Source: Siphonodentalium dalli (Eukaryota > Mollusca > Scaphopoda > Gadilida > Siphonodentaliidae). From it: a stretch of DNA of 64,000 nucleotides. How positions within the stretch are numbered: the stretch's first letter is position 1; every line of letters starts with the position of its first letter. The stretch is taken from NCBI GenBank assembly GCA_032622095.1, contig CP136064.1, forward strand, positions 1,426,001 to 1,490,000. Direction: 5' to 3'. Below, piece by piece: positions 38,251-52,365 of this stretch. The notes beneath the pieces were generated by a model. That model was not told the origin of the DNA and searched no databases. It was given only the letters and a program-made list of their open reading frames with translations. The translations under genes were made by a program, and so were the position numbers.

Positions 38251-41200
38251 ATGGTGGAGTACGGTTGGATATTTTCAATTTGGCGCATGTTTTTCCATAC
38301 CGCGCCATGTCAAATCTGGCCATATCCGAATCGGGTTGTCATTTACAATGACTACAGAAAATAAATATCTTCATGTTGTAAAGCCAATGTATGTTTAAAG
38401 GAACAGATGTATCTCAACTTAAAGGGACATAAGTAACACAGTCACCAACTTAAAGGGGTATCTGCTATAGACTGGTTCCATGGTGGAGTACGGTTGGATA
38501 TTTTCAATTTGGCGCATGTTTCTCCATACCGCGCCATGTCAAATCTGGCCATATCCGAATCGGGTTGTCATTTACAATGACTGCAGAAAATATATATCTT
38601 CATGTTGGAATGCAACTGTATGTTTAAAGGAACAGATGTATCTCAACTTAAAGGGACATAAGTAACACAGTCACCAACTTTAAGGGGTATCTGCTATAGA
38701 CTGGTTCCATGGTGGAGTACGGTTGGATATTTTCAATTTGGCGCATGTTTCTCCATACACGCCATGTCAAATCTGGCCATATCCGAATCGGGTTGTCATT
38801 TACAATGACTGCAGAAAATATATATCTTCATGGTGGAATGCAAATGTATGTTTAAAGGAACAGATGTATCTCAACTTAAAGGGACATAAGTAACACAGTC
38901 ACCAACTTTAAGGGGTATCTGCTATAGACTGGTTCCATGGTGGAGTACGGTTGGATATTTTCAATTTGGCGCATGTTTCTCCATACCGCGCCATGTCAAA
39001 TCTGGCCATATCCGAATCGGGTTGTCATTTACAATGACTGCAGAAAATATATATCTTCATGTTGGAATGCAAATGTATGTTTAAAGGAACAGATGTATCT
39101 CAACTTAAAGGGACATAAGTAACACCGTCACCAACTTTAAGGGGTATCTGCTATAGACTGGTTACATGGTGGAGTACGGTTGGATATTTTCAATTTTGCG
39201 CATGTTTCTCCATACCGCGCCATGTCAAATCTGGCCATATCCGAATCGGGTTGTCATTTACAATGACTGCAGAAAATATATATCTTCATGTTGGAATGCA
39301 AATGTATGTTTAAAGGAACAGATGTATCTCAACTTAAAGGGACATAAGTAACACAGTCACCAACTTTAAGGGGTATCTGCTATAGACTGGTTACATGGTG
39401 GAGTACGGTTGGATATTTTCAATTTTGCGCATGTTTCTCCATACCGCGCCATGTCAAATCTGGCCATATCCGAATCGGGTTGTCATTTACAATGACTGCA
39501 GAAAATAAATATCTTCATGTTGGAATGCAAATGTATGTTTAAAGGAACAGATGTATCTCAACTTAAAGGAACATAAGTAACACAGTCACCAACTTAAAGA
39601 GGTGTCTGATTTAGACTGGTTCCATGGTGGAGTACGGTTGGATATTTTCAATTTGGCGCATGTTTCTCCATACTGCGCCATGTCAAATCTGGCCATATCC
39701 GAATCGGGTTGTCATTTACAATGACTGCAGAAAATATATATCTTCATGTTGGAATGCAAATGTATGTTTAAAGGAACAGATGTATCTCAACTTAAAGGGA
39801 CATAAGTAACACCGTCACCAACTTTAAGGGGTATCTGCTATAGACTGGTTACATGGTGGAGTACGGTTGGATATTTTCAATTTTGCGCATGTTTCTCCAT
39901 ACCGCGCCATGTCAAATCTGGCCATATCCGAATCGGGTTGTCATTTACAATGACTACAGAAAATAAATATCTTCATGTTGGAATGCAAATGTATGTTTAA
40001 AGGAACAGATGTATCTCAACTTAAAGGGACATAAGTAACACAGTCACCAACTTTAAGGGGTATCTGCTATAGACTGGTTCCATGGTGGAGTACGGTTGGA
40101 TATTTTCAATTTGGCGCATGTTTTTCCATACCGCGCCATGTCAAATCTGGCCATATCCGAATCGGGTTGTCATTTACAATGACTACAGAAAATAAATATC
40201 TTCATGTTGTAAAGCCAATGTATGTTTAAAGGAACAGATGTATCTCAACTTAAAGGGACATAAGTAACACAGTCACCAACTTAAAGGGGTATCTGCTATA
40301 GACTGGTTCCATGGTGGAGTACGGTTGGATATTTTCAATTTGGCGCATGTTTCTCCATACCGCGCCATGTCAAATCTGGCCATATCCGAATCGGGTTGTC
40401 ATTTACAATGACTGCAGAAAATATATATCTTCATGTTGGAATGCAACTGTATGTTTAAAGGAACAGATGTATCTCAACTTAAAGGGACATAAGTAACACA
40501 GTCACCAACTTTAAGGGGTATCTGCTATAGACTGGTTCCATGGTGGAGTACGGTTGGATATTTTCAATTTGGCGCATGTTTCTCCATACACGCCATGTCA
40601 AATCTGGCCATATCCGAATCGGGTTGTCATTTACAATGACTGCAGAAAATATATATCTTCATGGTGGAATGCAAATGTATGTTTAAAGGAACAGATGTAT
40701 CTCAACTTAAAGGGACATAAGTAACACAGTCACCAACTTTAAGGGGTATCTGCTATAGACTGGTTCCATGGTGGAGTACGGTTGGATATTTTCAATTTGG
40801 CGCATGTTTCTCCATACCGCGCCATGTCAAATCTGGCCATATCCGAATCGGGTTGTCATTTACAATGACTGCAGAAAATATATATCTTCATGTTGGAATG
40901 CAAATGTATGTTTAAAGGAACAGATGTATCTCAACTTAAAGGGACATAAGTAACACCGTCACCAACTTTAAGGGGTATCTGCTATAGACTGGTTACATGG
41001 TGGAGTACGGTTGGATATTTTCAATTTTGCGCATGTTTCTCCATACCGCGCCATGTCAAATCTGGCCATATCCGAATCGGGTTGTCATTTACAATGACTG
41101 CAGAAAATATATATCTTCATGTTGGAATGCAAATGTATGTTTAAAGGAACAGATGTATCTCAACTTAAAGGGACATAAGTAACACAGTCACCAACTTTAA

Positions 41201-41683
41201 GGGGTATCTGCTATAGACTGGTTACATGGTGGAGTACGGTTGGATATTTTCAATTTTGCGCATGTTTCTCCATACCGCGCCATGTCAAATCTGGCCATAT
41301 CCGAATCGGGTTGTCATTTACAATGACTGCAGAAAATAAATATCTTCATGTTGGAATGCAAATGTATGTTTAAAGGAACAGATGTATCTCAACTTAAAGG
41401 AACATAAGTAACACAGTCACCAACTTAAAGAGGTGTCTGATTTAGACTGGTTCCATGGTGGAGTACGGTTGGATATTTTCAATTTGGCGCATGTTTCTCC
41501 ATACTGCGCCATGTCAAATCTGGCCATATCCGAATCGGGTTGTCATTTACAATGACTGCAGAAAATATATATCTTCATGTTGGAATGCAAATGTATGTTT
41601 AAAGGAACAGATGTATCTCAACTTAAAGGGACATAAGTAACACCGTCACCAACTTTAAGGGGTATCTGCTATAGACTGGTTAC
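38251..41683. repeat. 8-monomer tandem duplication (offset 1831 bp)
   Basis: Monomers 38251 (TTGTAAAGCCAATG), 38480 (TGCAACTG), 38709 (228 bp, CCATACACGCC), 38937, 39166, 39395 and 39624 (CATACTGCGCC) recur at 40082, 40311, 40540, 40768, 40997, 41226 and 41455. Monomer 39853 closes the first copy as a hybrid, with TTTTGCGC on the left and ACTACAG/AATAAATAT on the right. Confidence 0.85.
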
Positions 41684-43057
41684 ATGGTGGAGTACGGTTG
41701 GATATTTTCAATTTTGCGCATGTTTCTCCATACCGCGCCATGTCAAATCTGGCCATATCCGAATCGGGTTGTCATTTACAATGACTGCAGAAAATATATA
41801 TCTTCATGTTGGAATGCAAATGTATGTTTAAAGGAACAGATGTATCTCAACTTAAAGGGACATAAGTAACACAGTCACCAACTTTAAGGGGTATCTGCTA
41901 TAGACTGGTTCCATGGTGGAGTACGGTTGGATATTTTCAATTTGGCGCATGTTTTTCCATACCGCGCCATGTCAAATCTGGCCATATCCGAATCGGGTTG
42001 TCATTTACAATGACTACAGAAAATAAATATCTTCATGTTGGAAAGCAAATGTATGTTTAAAGGAACAGATGTATCTCAACTTAAAGGGACATAAGTAACA
42101 CAGTCACCAACTTAAAGGGGTATCTGCTATAGACTGGTTCCATGGTGGAGTACGGTTGGATATTTTCAATTTGGCGCATGTTTCTCCATACCGCGCCATG
42201 TCAAATCTGGCCATATCCGAATCGGGTTGTCATTTACAATGACTGCAGAAAATATATATCTTCATGTTGGAATGCAAATGTATGTTTAAAGGAACAGATG
42301 TATCTCAACTTAAAGGAACATAAGTAACACAGTCACCAACTTAAAGAGGTGTCTGATTTAGACTGGTTCCATGGTGGAGTACGGTTGGATATTTTCTATT
42401 TGGCGCATGTTTCTCCATACCGCGCCATGTCAAATCTGGCCATATCCGAATCGGGTTGTCATTTACAATGACTACAGAAAATAAATATCTTCATGTTGGA
42501 ATGCAAATGTATGTTTAAAGAAACAGATGTATCTCAACTTAAAGGAACATAAGTAACACAGTCACCAACTTTAAGGGGTATCTGCTATAGACTGGTTCCA
42601 TGGTGGAGTACTGTTGGATATTTTCAATTTGGCGCATGTTTCTCCATACCGCGCCATGTCAAATCTGGCCATATCCGAATCGGGTTGTCATTTACAATGA
42701 CTACAGAAAATAAATATCTTCATGTTGGAATGCAAATGTATGTTTAAAGGAACAGATGTATCTCAACTTAAAGGGACATAAGTAACACAGTCACCAACTT
42801 TAAGGGGTATCTGCTATAGACTGGTTCCATGGTGGAGTACGGTTGGATATTTTCAATTTGGCGCATGTTTTTCCATACCGCGCCATGTCAAATCTGGCCA
42901 TATCCGAATCGGGTTGTCATTTACAATGACTGCAGAAAATATATATCTTCATGGTGGAATGCAAATGTATGTTTAAAGGAACAGATGTATCTCAACTTAA
43001 AGGGACATAAGTAACACAGTCACCAACTTAAAGGGGTATCTGCTATAGACTGGTTCC

Positions 43058-46034
43058 ATGGTGGAGTACGGTTGGATATTTTCTATTTGGCGCATGTTTC
43101 TCCATACCGCGCCATGTCAAATCTGGCCCTATCCGAATCGGGTTGTCATTTACAATGACTGCAGAAAATATATATCTTCATGGTGGAATGCAAATGTATG
43201 TTTAAAGGAACAGATGTATCTCAACTTAAAGGGACATAAGTAACACAGTCACCAACTTTAAGGGGTATCTGCTATAGACTGGTTCCATGGTGGAGTACGG
43301 TTGGATATTTTCAATTTGGCGCATGTTTCTCCATACCGCGCCATGTCAAATCTGGCCATATCCGAATCGGGTTGTCATTTACAATGACTGCAGAAAATAA
43401 ATATCTTCATGTTGGAATGCAAATGTATGTTTAAAGGAACAGATGTATCTCAACTTAAAGGGACATAAGTAACACAGTCACCAACTTAAAGAGGTGTCTG
43501 ATTTAGACTGGTTCCATGGTGGAGTACGGTTGGATATTTTCTACTTGGCGCATGTTTCTCCATACCGCGCCATGTCAAATCTGGCCATATCCGAATCGGG
43601 TTGTCATTTACAATGACTACAGAAAATAAATATCTTCATGTTGGAATGCAAATGTATGTTTAGAGGAACAGAGGTATCTCAACTTAAAGGGACATAAGTA
43701 ACACAGTCTCCAACTTTAAGGGGTATCTGCTATAGACTGGTTCCATGGTGGAGTACGGTTGGATATTTTCTATTTGGCGCATGTTTCTCCATACCGCGCC
43801 ATGTCAAATCTGGCCATATCCGAATCGGGTTGTCATTTACAATGACTACAGAAATTAAATATCTTCATGTTGGAATGCAAATGTATGTTTAAAGGAACAG
43901 ATGTATCTCAACTTAAAGGGACATAAGTAACACAGTCACCAACTTTAAGGGGTATCTGCTATAGACTGGTTCCATGGTGGAGTACTGTTGAATATTTTCA
44001 ATTTGGCGCATGTTTCTCCATACCGCGCCATGTCAAATCTGGCCATATCCGAATCGGGTTGTCATTTACAATGACTACAGAAAATAAATATCTTCATGTT
44101 GGAATGCAAATGTATGTTTAAAGGAACAGATGTATCTCAACTTAAAGGGACATAAGTAACACAGTCACCAACTTTAAGGGGTATCTGCTATAGACTGGTT
44201 CCATGGTGGAGTACGGTTGGATATTTTCAATTTGGCGCATGTTTCTCCATACCGCGCCATGTCAAATCTGGCCATATCCGAATCGGGTTGTCATTTACAA
44301 TGACTACAGAAAATAAATATCTTCATGTTGGAATGCAAATGTATGTTTAAAGGAACAGATGTATCTCAACTTAAAGGGACATAAGCAACACAGTCACCAA
44401 CTTAAAGGGGTATCTGCTATAGACTGGTTCCATGGTGGAGTACGGTTGGATATTTTCAATTTGGCGCATGTTTCTCCATACCGCGCGATGTCAAATCTGG
44501 CCATATCCGAATCGGGTTGTCATTTACAATGACTGCAGAAAATATATATCTTCATGGTGGAATGCAAATGTATGTTTAAAGGAACAGATGTATCTCAACT
44601 TAAAGGGACATAAGTAACACAGTCACCAACTTAAAGGGGTGTCTGATATAGACTGGTTCCATGGTGGAGTACGGTTGGATATTTTCAATTTGGCGCATGT
44701 TTCTCCATACCGCGTCATGTCAAATCTGGCCCTATCCGAATCGGGTTGTCATTTACAATGACTGCAGAAAATATATATCTTCATGGTGGAATGCAAATGT
44801 ATGTTTAAAGAAACAGATGTATCTCAACTTAAAGGGACATAAGTAACACAGTCACCAACTTTAAGGGGTATCTGCTATAGACTGGTTCCATGGTGGAGTA
44901 CGGTTGGATATTTTCAATTTGGCGCTTGTTTCTCCATACCGCGCCATGTCAAATCTGGCCATATCCGAATCGGGTTGTCATTTACAATGACTGCAGAAAA
45001 TATATATCTTCATGTTGGAATGCAAATGTATGTTTAAAGGAACAGATGTATCTCAACTTAAAGGGACATAAGTAACACCGTCACCAACTTTAAGGGGTAT
45101 CTGCTATAGACTGGTTACATGGTGGAGTACGGTTGGATATTTTCAATTTTGCGCATGTTTCTCCATACCGCGCCATGTCAAATCTGGCCATATCCGAATC
45201 GGGTTGTCATTTACAATGACTGCAGAAAATATATATCTTCATGTTGGAATGCAAATGTATGTTTAAAGGAACAGATGTATCTCAACTTAAAGGGACATAA
45301 GTAACACCGTCACCAACTTTAAGGGGTATCTGCTATAGACTGGTTACATGGTGGAGTACGGTTGGATATTTTCAATTTGGCGCATGTTTCTCCATACCGC
45401 GCCATGTCAAATCTGGCCATATCCGAATCGGGTTGTCATTTACAATGACTACAGAAAATAAATATCTTCATGTTGGAATGCAAATGTATGTTTAAAGGAA
45501 CAGATGTATCTCAACTTAAAGGGACATAAGTAACACAGTCACCAACTTTAAGGGGTATCTGCTATAGACTGGTTCCATGGTGGAGTACGGTTGGATATTT
45601 TCAATTTGGCGCATGTTTTTCCATACCGCGCCATGTCAAATCTGGCCATATCCGAATCGGGTTGTCATTTACAATGACTACAGAAAATAAATATCTTCAT
45701 GTTGGAAAGCAAATGTATGTTTAAAGGAACAGATGTATCTCAACTTAAAGGGACATAAGTAACACAGTCACCAACTTAAAGGGGTATCTGCTATAGACTG
45801 GTTCCATGGTGGAGTACGGTTGGATATTTTCAATTTGGCGCATGTTTCTCCATACCGCGCCATGTCAAATCTGGCCATATCCGAATCGGGTTGTCATTTA
45901 CAATGACTGCAGAAAATATATATCTTCATGGTGGAATGCAAATGTATGTTTAAAGGAACAGATGTATCTCAACTTAAAGGGACATAAGTAACACAGTCAC
46001 CAACTTAAAGGGGTATCTGCTATAGACTGGTTCC
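43058..46034. repeat. 13-monomer block, first copy
   Basis: Its order recurs at 46035-48095 with one monomer missing. Marks are TCTATTTGG with GGCCCTATCC (43058), CTACTTGG with GTTTAGAGG, CAGAGGTATC and CAGTCTCC (43516), GAAATTAAATATC (43745), TGTTGAATATT (43974), CATAAGCAACAC (44203), CGCGCGATG (44432), GTGTCTGATATAG with CGCGTCATG (44661) and GGCGCTTG (44890). Confidence 0.85.
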
Positions 46035-48324
46035 ATGGTGGAGTACGGTTGGATATTTTCTATTTGGCGCATGTTTCTCCATACCGCGCCATGTCAAATC
46101 TGGCCCTATCCGAATCGGGTTGTCATTTACAATGACTGCAGAAAATATATATCTTCATGGTGGAATGCAAATGTATGTTTAAAGGAACAGATGTATCTCA
46201 ACTTAAAGGGACATAAGTAACACAGTCACCAACTTTAAGGGGTATCTGCTATAGACTGGTTCCATGGTGGAGTACGGTTGGATATTTTCAATTTGGCGCA
46301 TGTTTCTCCATACCGCGCCATGTCAAATCTGGCCATATCCGAATCGGGTTGTCATTTACAATGACTGCAGAAAATAAATATCTTCATGTTGGAATGCAAA
46401 TGTATGTTTAAAGGAACAGATGTATCTCAACTTAAAGGGACATAAGTAACACAGTCACCAACTTAAAGAGGTGTCTGATTTAGACTGGTTCCATGGTGGA
46501 GTACGGTTGGATATTTTCTATTTGGCGCATGTTTCTCCATACCGCGCCATGTCAAATCTGGCCATATCCGAATCGGGTTGTCATTTACAATGACTACAGA
46601 AATTAAATATCTTCATGTTGGAATGCAAATGTATGTTTAAAGGAACAGATGTATCTCAACTTAAAGGGACATAAGTAACACAGTCACCAACTTTAAGGGG
46701 TATCTGCTATAGACTGGTTCCATGGTGGAGTACTGTTGAATATTTTCAATTTGGCGCATGTTTCTCCATACCGCGCCATGTCAAATCTGGCCATATCCGA
46801 ATCGGGTTGTCATTTACAATGACTACAGAAAATAAATATCTTCATGTTGGAATGCAAATGTATGTTTAAAGGAACAGATGTATCTCAACTTAAAGGGACA
46901 TAAGTAACACAGTCACCAACTTTAAGGGGTATCTGCTATAGACTGGTTCCATGGTGGAGTACGGTTGGATATTTTCAATTTGGCGCATGTTTCTCCATAC
47001 CGCGCCATGTCAAATCTGGCCATATCCGAATCGGGTTGTCATTTACAATGACTACAGAAAATAAATATCTTCATGTTGGAATGCAAATGTATGTTTAAAG
47101 GAACAGATGTATCTCAACTTAAAGGGACATAAGCAACACAGTCACCAACTTAAAGGGGTATCTGCTATAGACTGGTTCCATGGTGGAGTACGGTTGGATA
47201 TTTTCAATTTGGCGCATGTTTCTCCATACCGCGCGATGTCAAATCTGGCCATATCCGAATCGGGTTGTCATTTACAATGACTGCAGAAAATATATATCTT
47301 CATGGTGGAATGCAAATGTATGTTTAAAGGAACAGATGTATCTCAACTTAAAGGGACATAAGTAACACAGTCACCAACTTAAAGGGGTGTCTGATATAGA
47401 CTGGTTCCATGGTGGAGTACGGTTGGATATTTTCAATTTGGCGCATGTTTCTCCATACCGCGTCATGTCAAATCTGGCCCTATCCGAATCGGGTTGTCAT
47501 TTACAATGACTGCAGAAAATATATATCTTCATGGTGGAATGCAAATGTATGTTTAAAGAAACAGATGTATCTCAACTTAAAGGGACATAAGTAACACAGT
47601 CACCAACTTTAAGGGGTATCTGCTATAGACTGGTTCCATGGTGGAGTACGGTTGGATATTTTCAATTTGGCGCTTGTTTCTCCATACCGCGCCATGTCAA
47701 ATCTGGCCATATCCGAATCGGGTTGTCATTTACAATGACTGCAGAAAATATATATCTTCATGTTGGAATGCAAATGTATGTTTAAAGGAACAGATGTATC
47801 TCAACTTAAAGGGACATAAGTAACACCGTCACCAACTTTAAGGGGTATCTGCTATAGACTGGTTACATGGTGGAGTACGGTTGGATATTTTCAATTTTGC
47901 GCATGTTTCTCCATACCGCGCCATGTCAAATCTGGCCATATCCGAATCGGGTTGTCATTTACAATGACTGCAGAAAATATATATCTTCATGTTGGAATGC
48001 AAATGTATGTTTAAAGGAACAGATGTATCTCAACTTAAAGGGACATAAGTAACACCGTCACCAACTTTAAGGGGTATCTGCTATAGACTGGTTACATGGT
48101 GGAGTACGGTTGGATATTTTCAATTTTGCGCATGTTTCTCCATACCGCGCCATGTCAAATCTGGCCATATCCGAATCGGGTTGTCATTTACAATGACTGC
48201 AGAAAATATATATCTTCATGGTGGAATGCAAATGTATGTTTAAAGGAACAGATGTATCTCAACTTAAAGGGACATAAGTAACACCGTCACCAAATTTAAG
48301 GGGTATCTGCTATAGACTGGTTCC
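46035..48324. repeat. Second copy of the 43.06-kb block, one monomer shorter
   Basis: Monomers 46035 and 46264 match 43058 and 43287 at offset 2977. From 46493 on, the offset is 2748 (12 monomers), because 43516 and 43745 are represented by one hybrid monomer. It carries the same marks: GAAATTAAATATC, TGTTGAATATT, CATAAGCAACAC, CGCGCGATG, GTGTCTGATATAG and GGCGCTTG. Confidence 0.85.
46493..46721. repeat. Hybrid monomer replacing two monomers of the first copy
   Basis: It follows the GTGTCTGATTT junction of monomer 43516 but has CTATTTGG and GAAATTAAATATC of monomer 43745. The switch lies between 46482 and 46521. One monomer was lost in perfect register. The hybrid recurs at 53592 and 62522. 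Confidence 0.8.
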
Positions 48325-49133
48325 ATGGTGGAGTACTGTTGGATATTTTCAATTTGGCGCATGTTTCTCCCTACCGCGTCATGTCAAATCTGGCCATATC
48401 CGAATCGGGTTGTCATTTACAATGACTACAGAAAATAAATATCTTCGTGTTGGAATGCAAATGTATGTTTAAAGAAACAGATGTATCTCAACTTAAAGGG
48501 ACATAAGTAACACAGTCACCAACTTTAAGGGGTATCTGCTATAGACTGGTTACATGGTGGAGTACGGTTGGATATTTTCAATTTTGCGCATGTTTCTCCA
48601 TACCGCGCCATGTCAAATCTGGCCATATCCGAATCGGGTTGTCATTTACAATGACTACAGAAAATAAATATCTTCATGTTGGAATGCAAATGTATGTTTA
48701 AAGGAACAGATGTATCTCAACTTAAAGGAACATAAGTAACACAGTCACCAACTTAAAGAGGTGTCTGATTTAGACTGGTTCCATGGTGGAGTACGGTTGG
48801 ATATTTTCTATTTGGCGCATGTTTCTCCATACCGCGCCGTGTCAAATCTGGCCATATCCGAATCGGGTTGTCATTTACAATGACTACAGAAAATAAATAT
48901 CTTCATGTTGGAATGCAAATGTATGTTTAAAGGAACAGATGTATCTCAACTTAAAGGGACATAAGTAACACAGTCACCAACTTTAAGGGGTATCTGCTAT
49001 AGACTGGTTCCATGGTGGAGTACGGTTGGATATTTTCTATTTGGCGCATGTTTCTCCATACCGCGCCATGTCAAATCTGGCCATATCCGAATCGGGTTGT
49101 CATTTACAATGACTGCAGAAAATATATATCTTC

Positions 49134-49388
49134 ATGTTGGAATGCAAATGTATGTTTAAAGGAACAGATGTATCTCAACTTAAAGGGACAAAAGTAACAC
49201 CGTCACCAACTTTAAGGGGTATCTGCTATAGACTGGTTACATGGTGGAGTACGGTTGGATATTTTCAATTTGGCGCATGTTTCTCCATACCGCGCCATGT
49301 CAAATCTGGCCATATCCGAATCGGGTTGTCATTAACAATGACTGCAGAAAATATATATCTTCATGGTGGAATGCAAATGAATGTTTAA
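49134..49388 (+). other. 84-codon frame created by a single base change across two monomers (not a gene)
   Basis: In monomer 49012 the usual GGGACATAAG reads GGGACAAAAG. In the frame starting at 49134 this removes a TAA, so the frame runs on into monomer 49241 and ends at 49388. In the 61-codon frame the same change only turns the penultimate His into Gln. The frame is a chance product of the substitution and is useful as a marker: it recurs only at 52111-52365. Confidence 0.85.
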
Positions 49389-50385
49389 AGGAACAGATGT
49401 ATCTCAACTTAAAGGGACATAAGTAACACCGTCACCAACTTGAAGGGGTATCTGCTATAGACTGGTTACATGGTGGAGTACGGTTGGATATTTTCAATTT
49501 TGCGCATGTTTCTCCATACCGCGCCATGTCAAATCTGGCCATATCCGAATCGGGTTGTCATTTACAATGACTACAGAAAATAAATATCTTCATGTTGGAA
49601 TGCAAATGTATGTTTAAAAGAACAGATGTATCTCAACTTAAAGGGACATAAGTAACACAGTCACCAACTTAAAGAGGTGTCTGATTTAGAATGGTTCCAT
49701 GGTGGAGTACGGTTGAATATTTTCTACTTGGCGCATGTTTCTCCATACCGCGCCATGTCAAATCTGGCCATATCCGAATCGGGTTGTCATTTACAATGAC
49801 TGCAGAAAATATATATCTTCATGGTGGAATGCAAATGAATGTTTAAAGGAACAGATGTATCTCAACTTAAAGGGACATAAGTAACACAGTCACCAACTTT
49901 AAGGGGTATCTGCTATTGACTGGTTCCATGGTGGAGTACTGTTGGATATTTTCAATTTGGCGCATGTTTCTCCATACCGCGCCATGTCAAATCTGGCCAT
50001 ATCCGAATCTGGTTGTCATTTACAATGACTGCAGAAAATATATATCTTCATGGTGGAATGCAAATGTATGTTTAAAGGAACAGATGTATCTCAACTTAAA
50101 GGGACATAAGTAACACCGTCACCAACTTTAAGGGGTATCTGCTATAGACTGGTTCCATGGTGGAGTACTGTTGGATATTTTCAATTTGGCGCATGTTTCT
50201 CCCTACCGCGTCATGTCAAATCTGGCCATATCCGAATCGGGTTGTCATTTACAATGACTACAGAAAATAAATATCTTCGTGTTGGAATGCAAATGTATGT
50301 TTAAAGAAACAGATGTATCTCAACTTAAAGGGACATAAGTAACACAGTCACCAACTTTAAGGGGTATCTGCTATAGACTGGTTAC

Positions 50386-50614
50386 ATGGTGGAGTACGGT
50401 TGGATATTTTCAATTTTGCGCATGTTTCTCCATACCGCGCCATGTCAAATCTGGCCCTATCCGAATCGGGTTGTCATTTACAATGACTGCAGAAAATATA
50501 TATCTTCATGGTGGAATGCAAATGTATGTTTAAAGAAACAGATGTATCTCAACTTAAAGGGACATAAGTAACACAGTCACCAACTTTAAGGGGTATCTGC
50601 TATAGACTGGTTCC
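50386..50614. repeat. Hybrid monomer at the 13-monomer duplication junction
   Basis: The left part (TTAC before ATGG, TTTTGCGC, CGCGCCATG) is monomer 48554. The right part (GGCCCTATCC, open GGTGG, AAAGAAACAG) is monomer 47409. The switch lies between 50440 and 50457, a 17-bp interval. Confidence 0.85.
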
Positions 50615-52110
50615 ATGGTGGAGTACGGTTGGATATTTTCAATTTGGCGCTTGTTTCTCCATACCGCGCCATGTCAAATCTGGCCATATCCGAATCGGGT
50701 TGTCATTTACAATGACTGCAGAAAATATATATCTTCATGTTGGAATGCAAATGTATGTTTAAAGGAACAGATGTATCTCAACTTAAAGGGACATAAGTAA
50801 CACCGTCACCAACTTTAAGGGGTATCTGCTATAGACTGGTTACATGGTGGAGTACGGTTGGATATTTTCAATTTTGCGCATGTTTCTCCATACCGCGCCA
50901 TGTCAAATCTGGCCATATCCGAATCGGGTTGTCATTTACAATGACTGCAGAAAATATATATCTTCATGTTGGAATGCAAATGTATGTTTAAAGGAACAGA
51001 TGTATCTCAACTTAAAGGGACATAAGTAACACCGTCACCAACTTTAAGGGGTATCTGCTATAGACTGGTTACATGGTGGAGTACGGTTGGATATTTTCAA
51101 TTTTGCGCATGTTTCTCCATACCGCGCCATGTCAAATCTGGCCATATCCGAATCGGGTTGTCATTTACAATGACTGCAGAAAATATATATCTTCATGGTG
51201 GAATGCAAATGTATGTTTAAAGGAACAGATGTATCTCAACTTAAAGGGACATAAGTAACACCGTCACCAAATTTAAGGGGTATCTGCTATAGACTGGTTC
51301 CATGGTGGAGTACTGTTGGATATTTTCAATTTGGCGCATGTTTCTCCCTACCGCGTCATGTCAAATCTGGCCATATCCGAATCGGGTTGTCATTTACAAT
51401 GACTACAGAAAATAAATATCTTCGTGTTGGAATGCAAATGTATGTTTAAAGAAACAGATGTATCTCAACTTAAAGGGACATAAGTAACACAGTCACCAAC
51501 TTTAAGGGGTATCTGCTATAGACTGGTTACATGGTGGAGTACGGTTGGATATTTTCAATTTTGCGCATGTTTCTCCATACCGCGCCATGTCAAATCTGGC
51601 CATATCCGAATCGGGTTGTCATTTACAATGACTACAGAAAATAAATATCTTCATGTTGGAATGCAAATGTATGTTTAAAGGAACAGATGTATCTCAACTT
51701 AAAGGAACATAAGTAACACAGTCACCAACTTAAAGAGGTGTCTGATTTAGACTGGTTCCATGGTGGAGTACGGTTGGATATTTTCTATTTGGCGCATGTT
51801 TCTCCATACCGCGCCGTGTCAAATCTGGCCATATCCGAATCGGGTTGTCATTTACAATGACTACAGAAAATAAATATCTTCATGTTGGAATGCAAATGTA
51901 TGTTTAAAGGAACAGATGTATCTCAACTTAAAGGGACATAAGTAACACAGTCACCAACTTTAAGGGGTATCTGCTATAGACTGGTTCCATGGTGGAGTAC
52001 GGTTGGATATTTTCTATTTGGCGCATGTTTCTCCATACCGCGCCATGTCAAATCTGGCCATATCCGAATCGGGTTGTCATTTACAATGACTGCAGAAAAT
52101 ATATATCTTC

Positions 52111-52365
52111 ATGTTGGAATGCAAATGTATGTTTAAAGGAACAGATGTATCTCAACTTAAAGGGACAAAAGTAACACCGTCACCAACTTTAAGGGGTATC
52201 TGCTATAGACTGGTTACATGGTGGAGTACGGTTGGATATTTTCAATTTGGCGCATGTTTCTCCATACCGCGCCATGTCAAATCTGGCCATATCCGAATCG
52301 GGTTGTCATTAACAATGACTGCAGAAAATATATATCTTCATGGTGGAATGCAAATGAATGTTTAA
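52111..52365 (+). other. Second copy of the stop-loss 84-codon frame (not a gene)
   Basis: This is the same GGGACAAAAG change as at 49191, exactly 2977 bp (13 monomers) away in monomer 51989. It was inherited through the 13-monomer tandem duplication of this region. Confidence 0.85.

Noticed and set aside
49134-49388. 84-residue coding region
   Set aside because: It arises from one T-to-A change that removes a stop and overlaps the 61-codon frame in another frame; no coding features.
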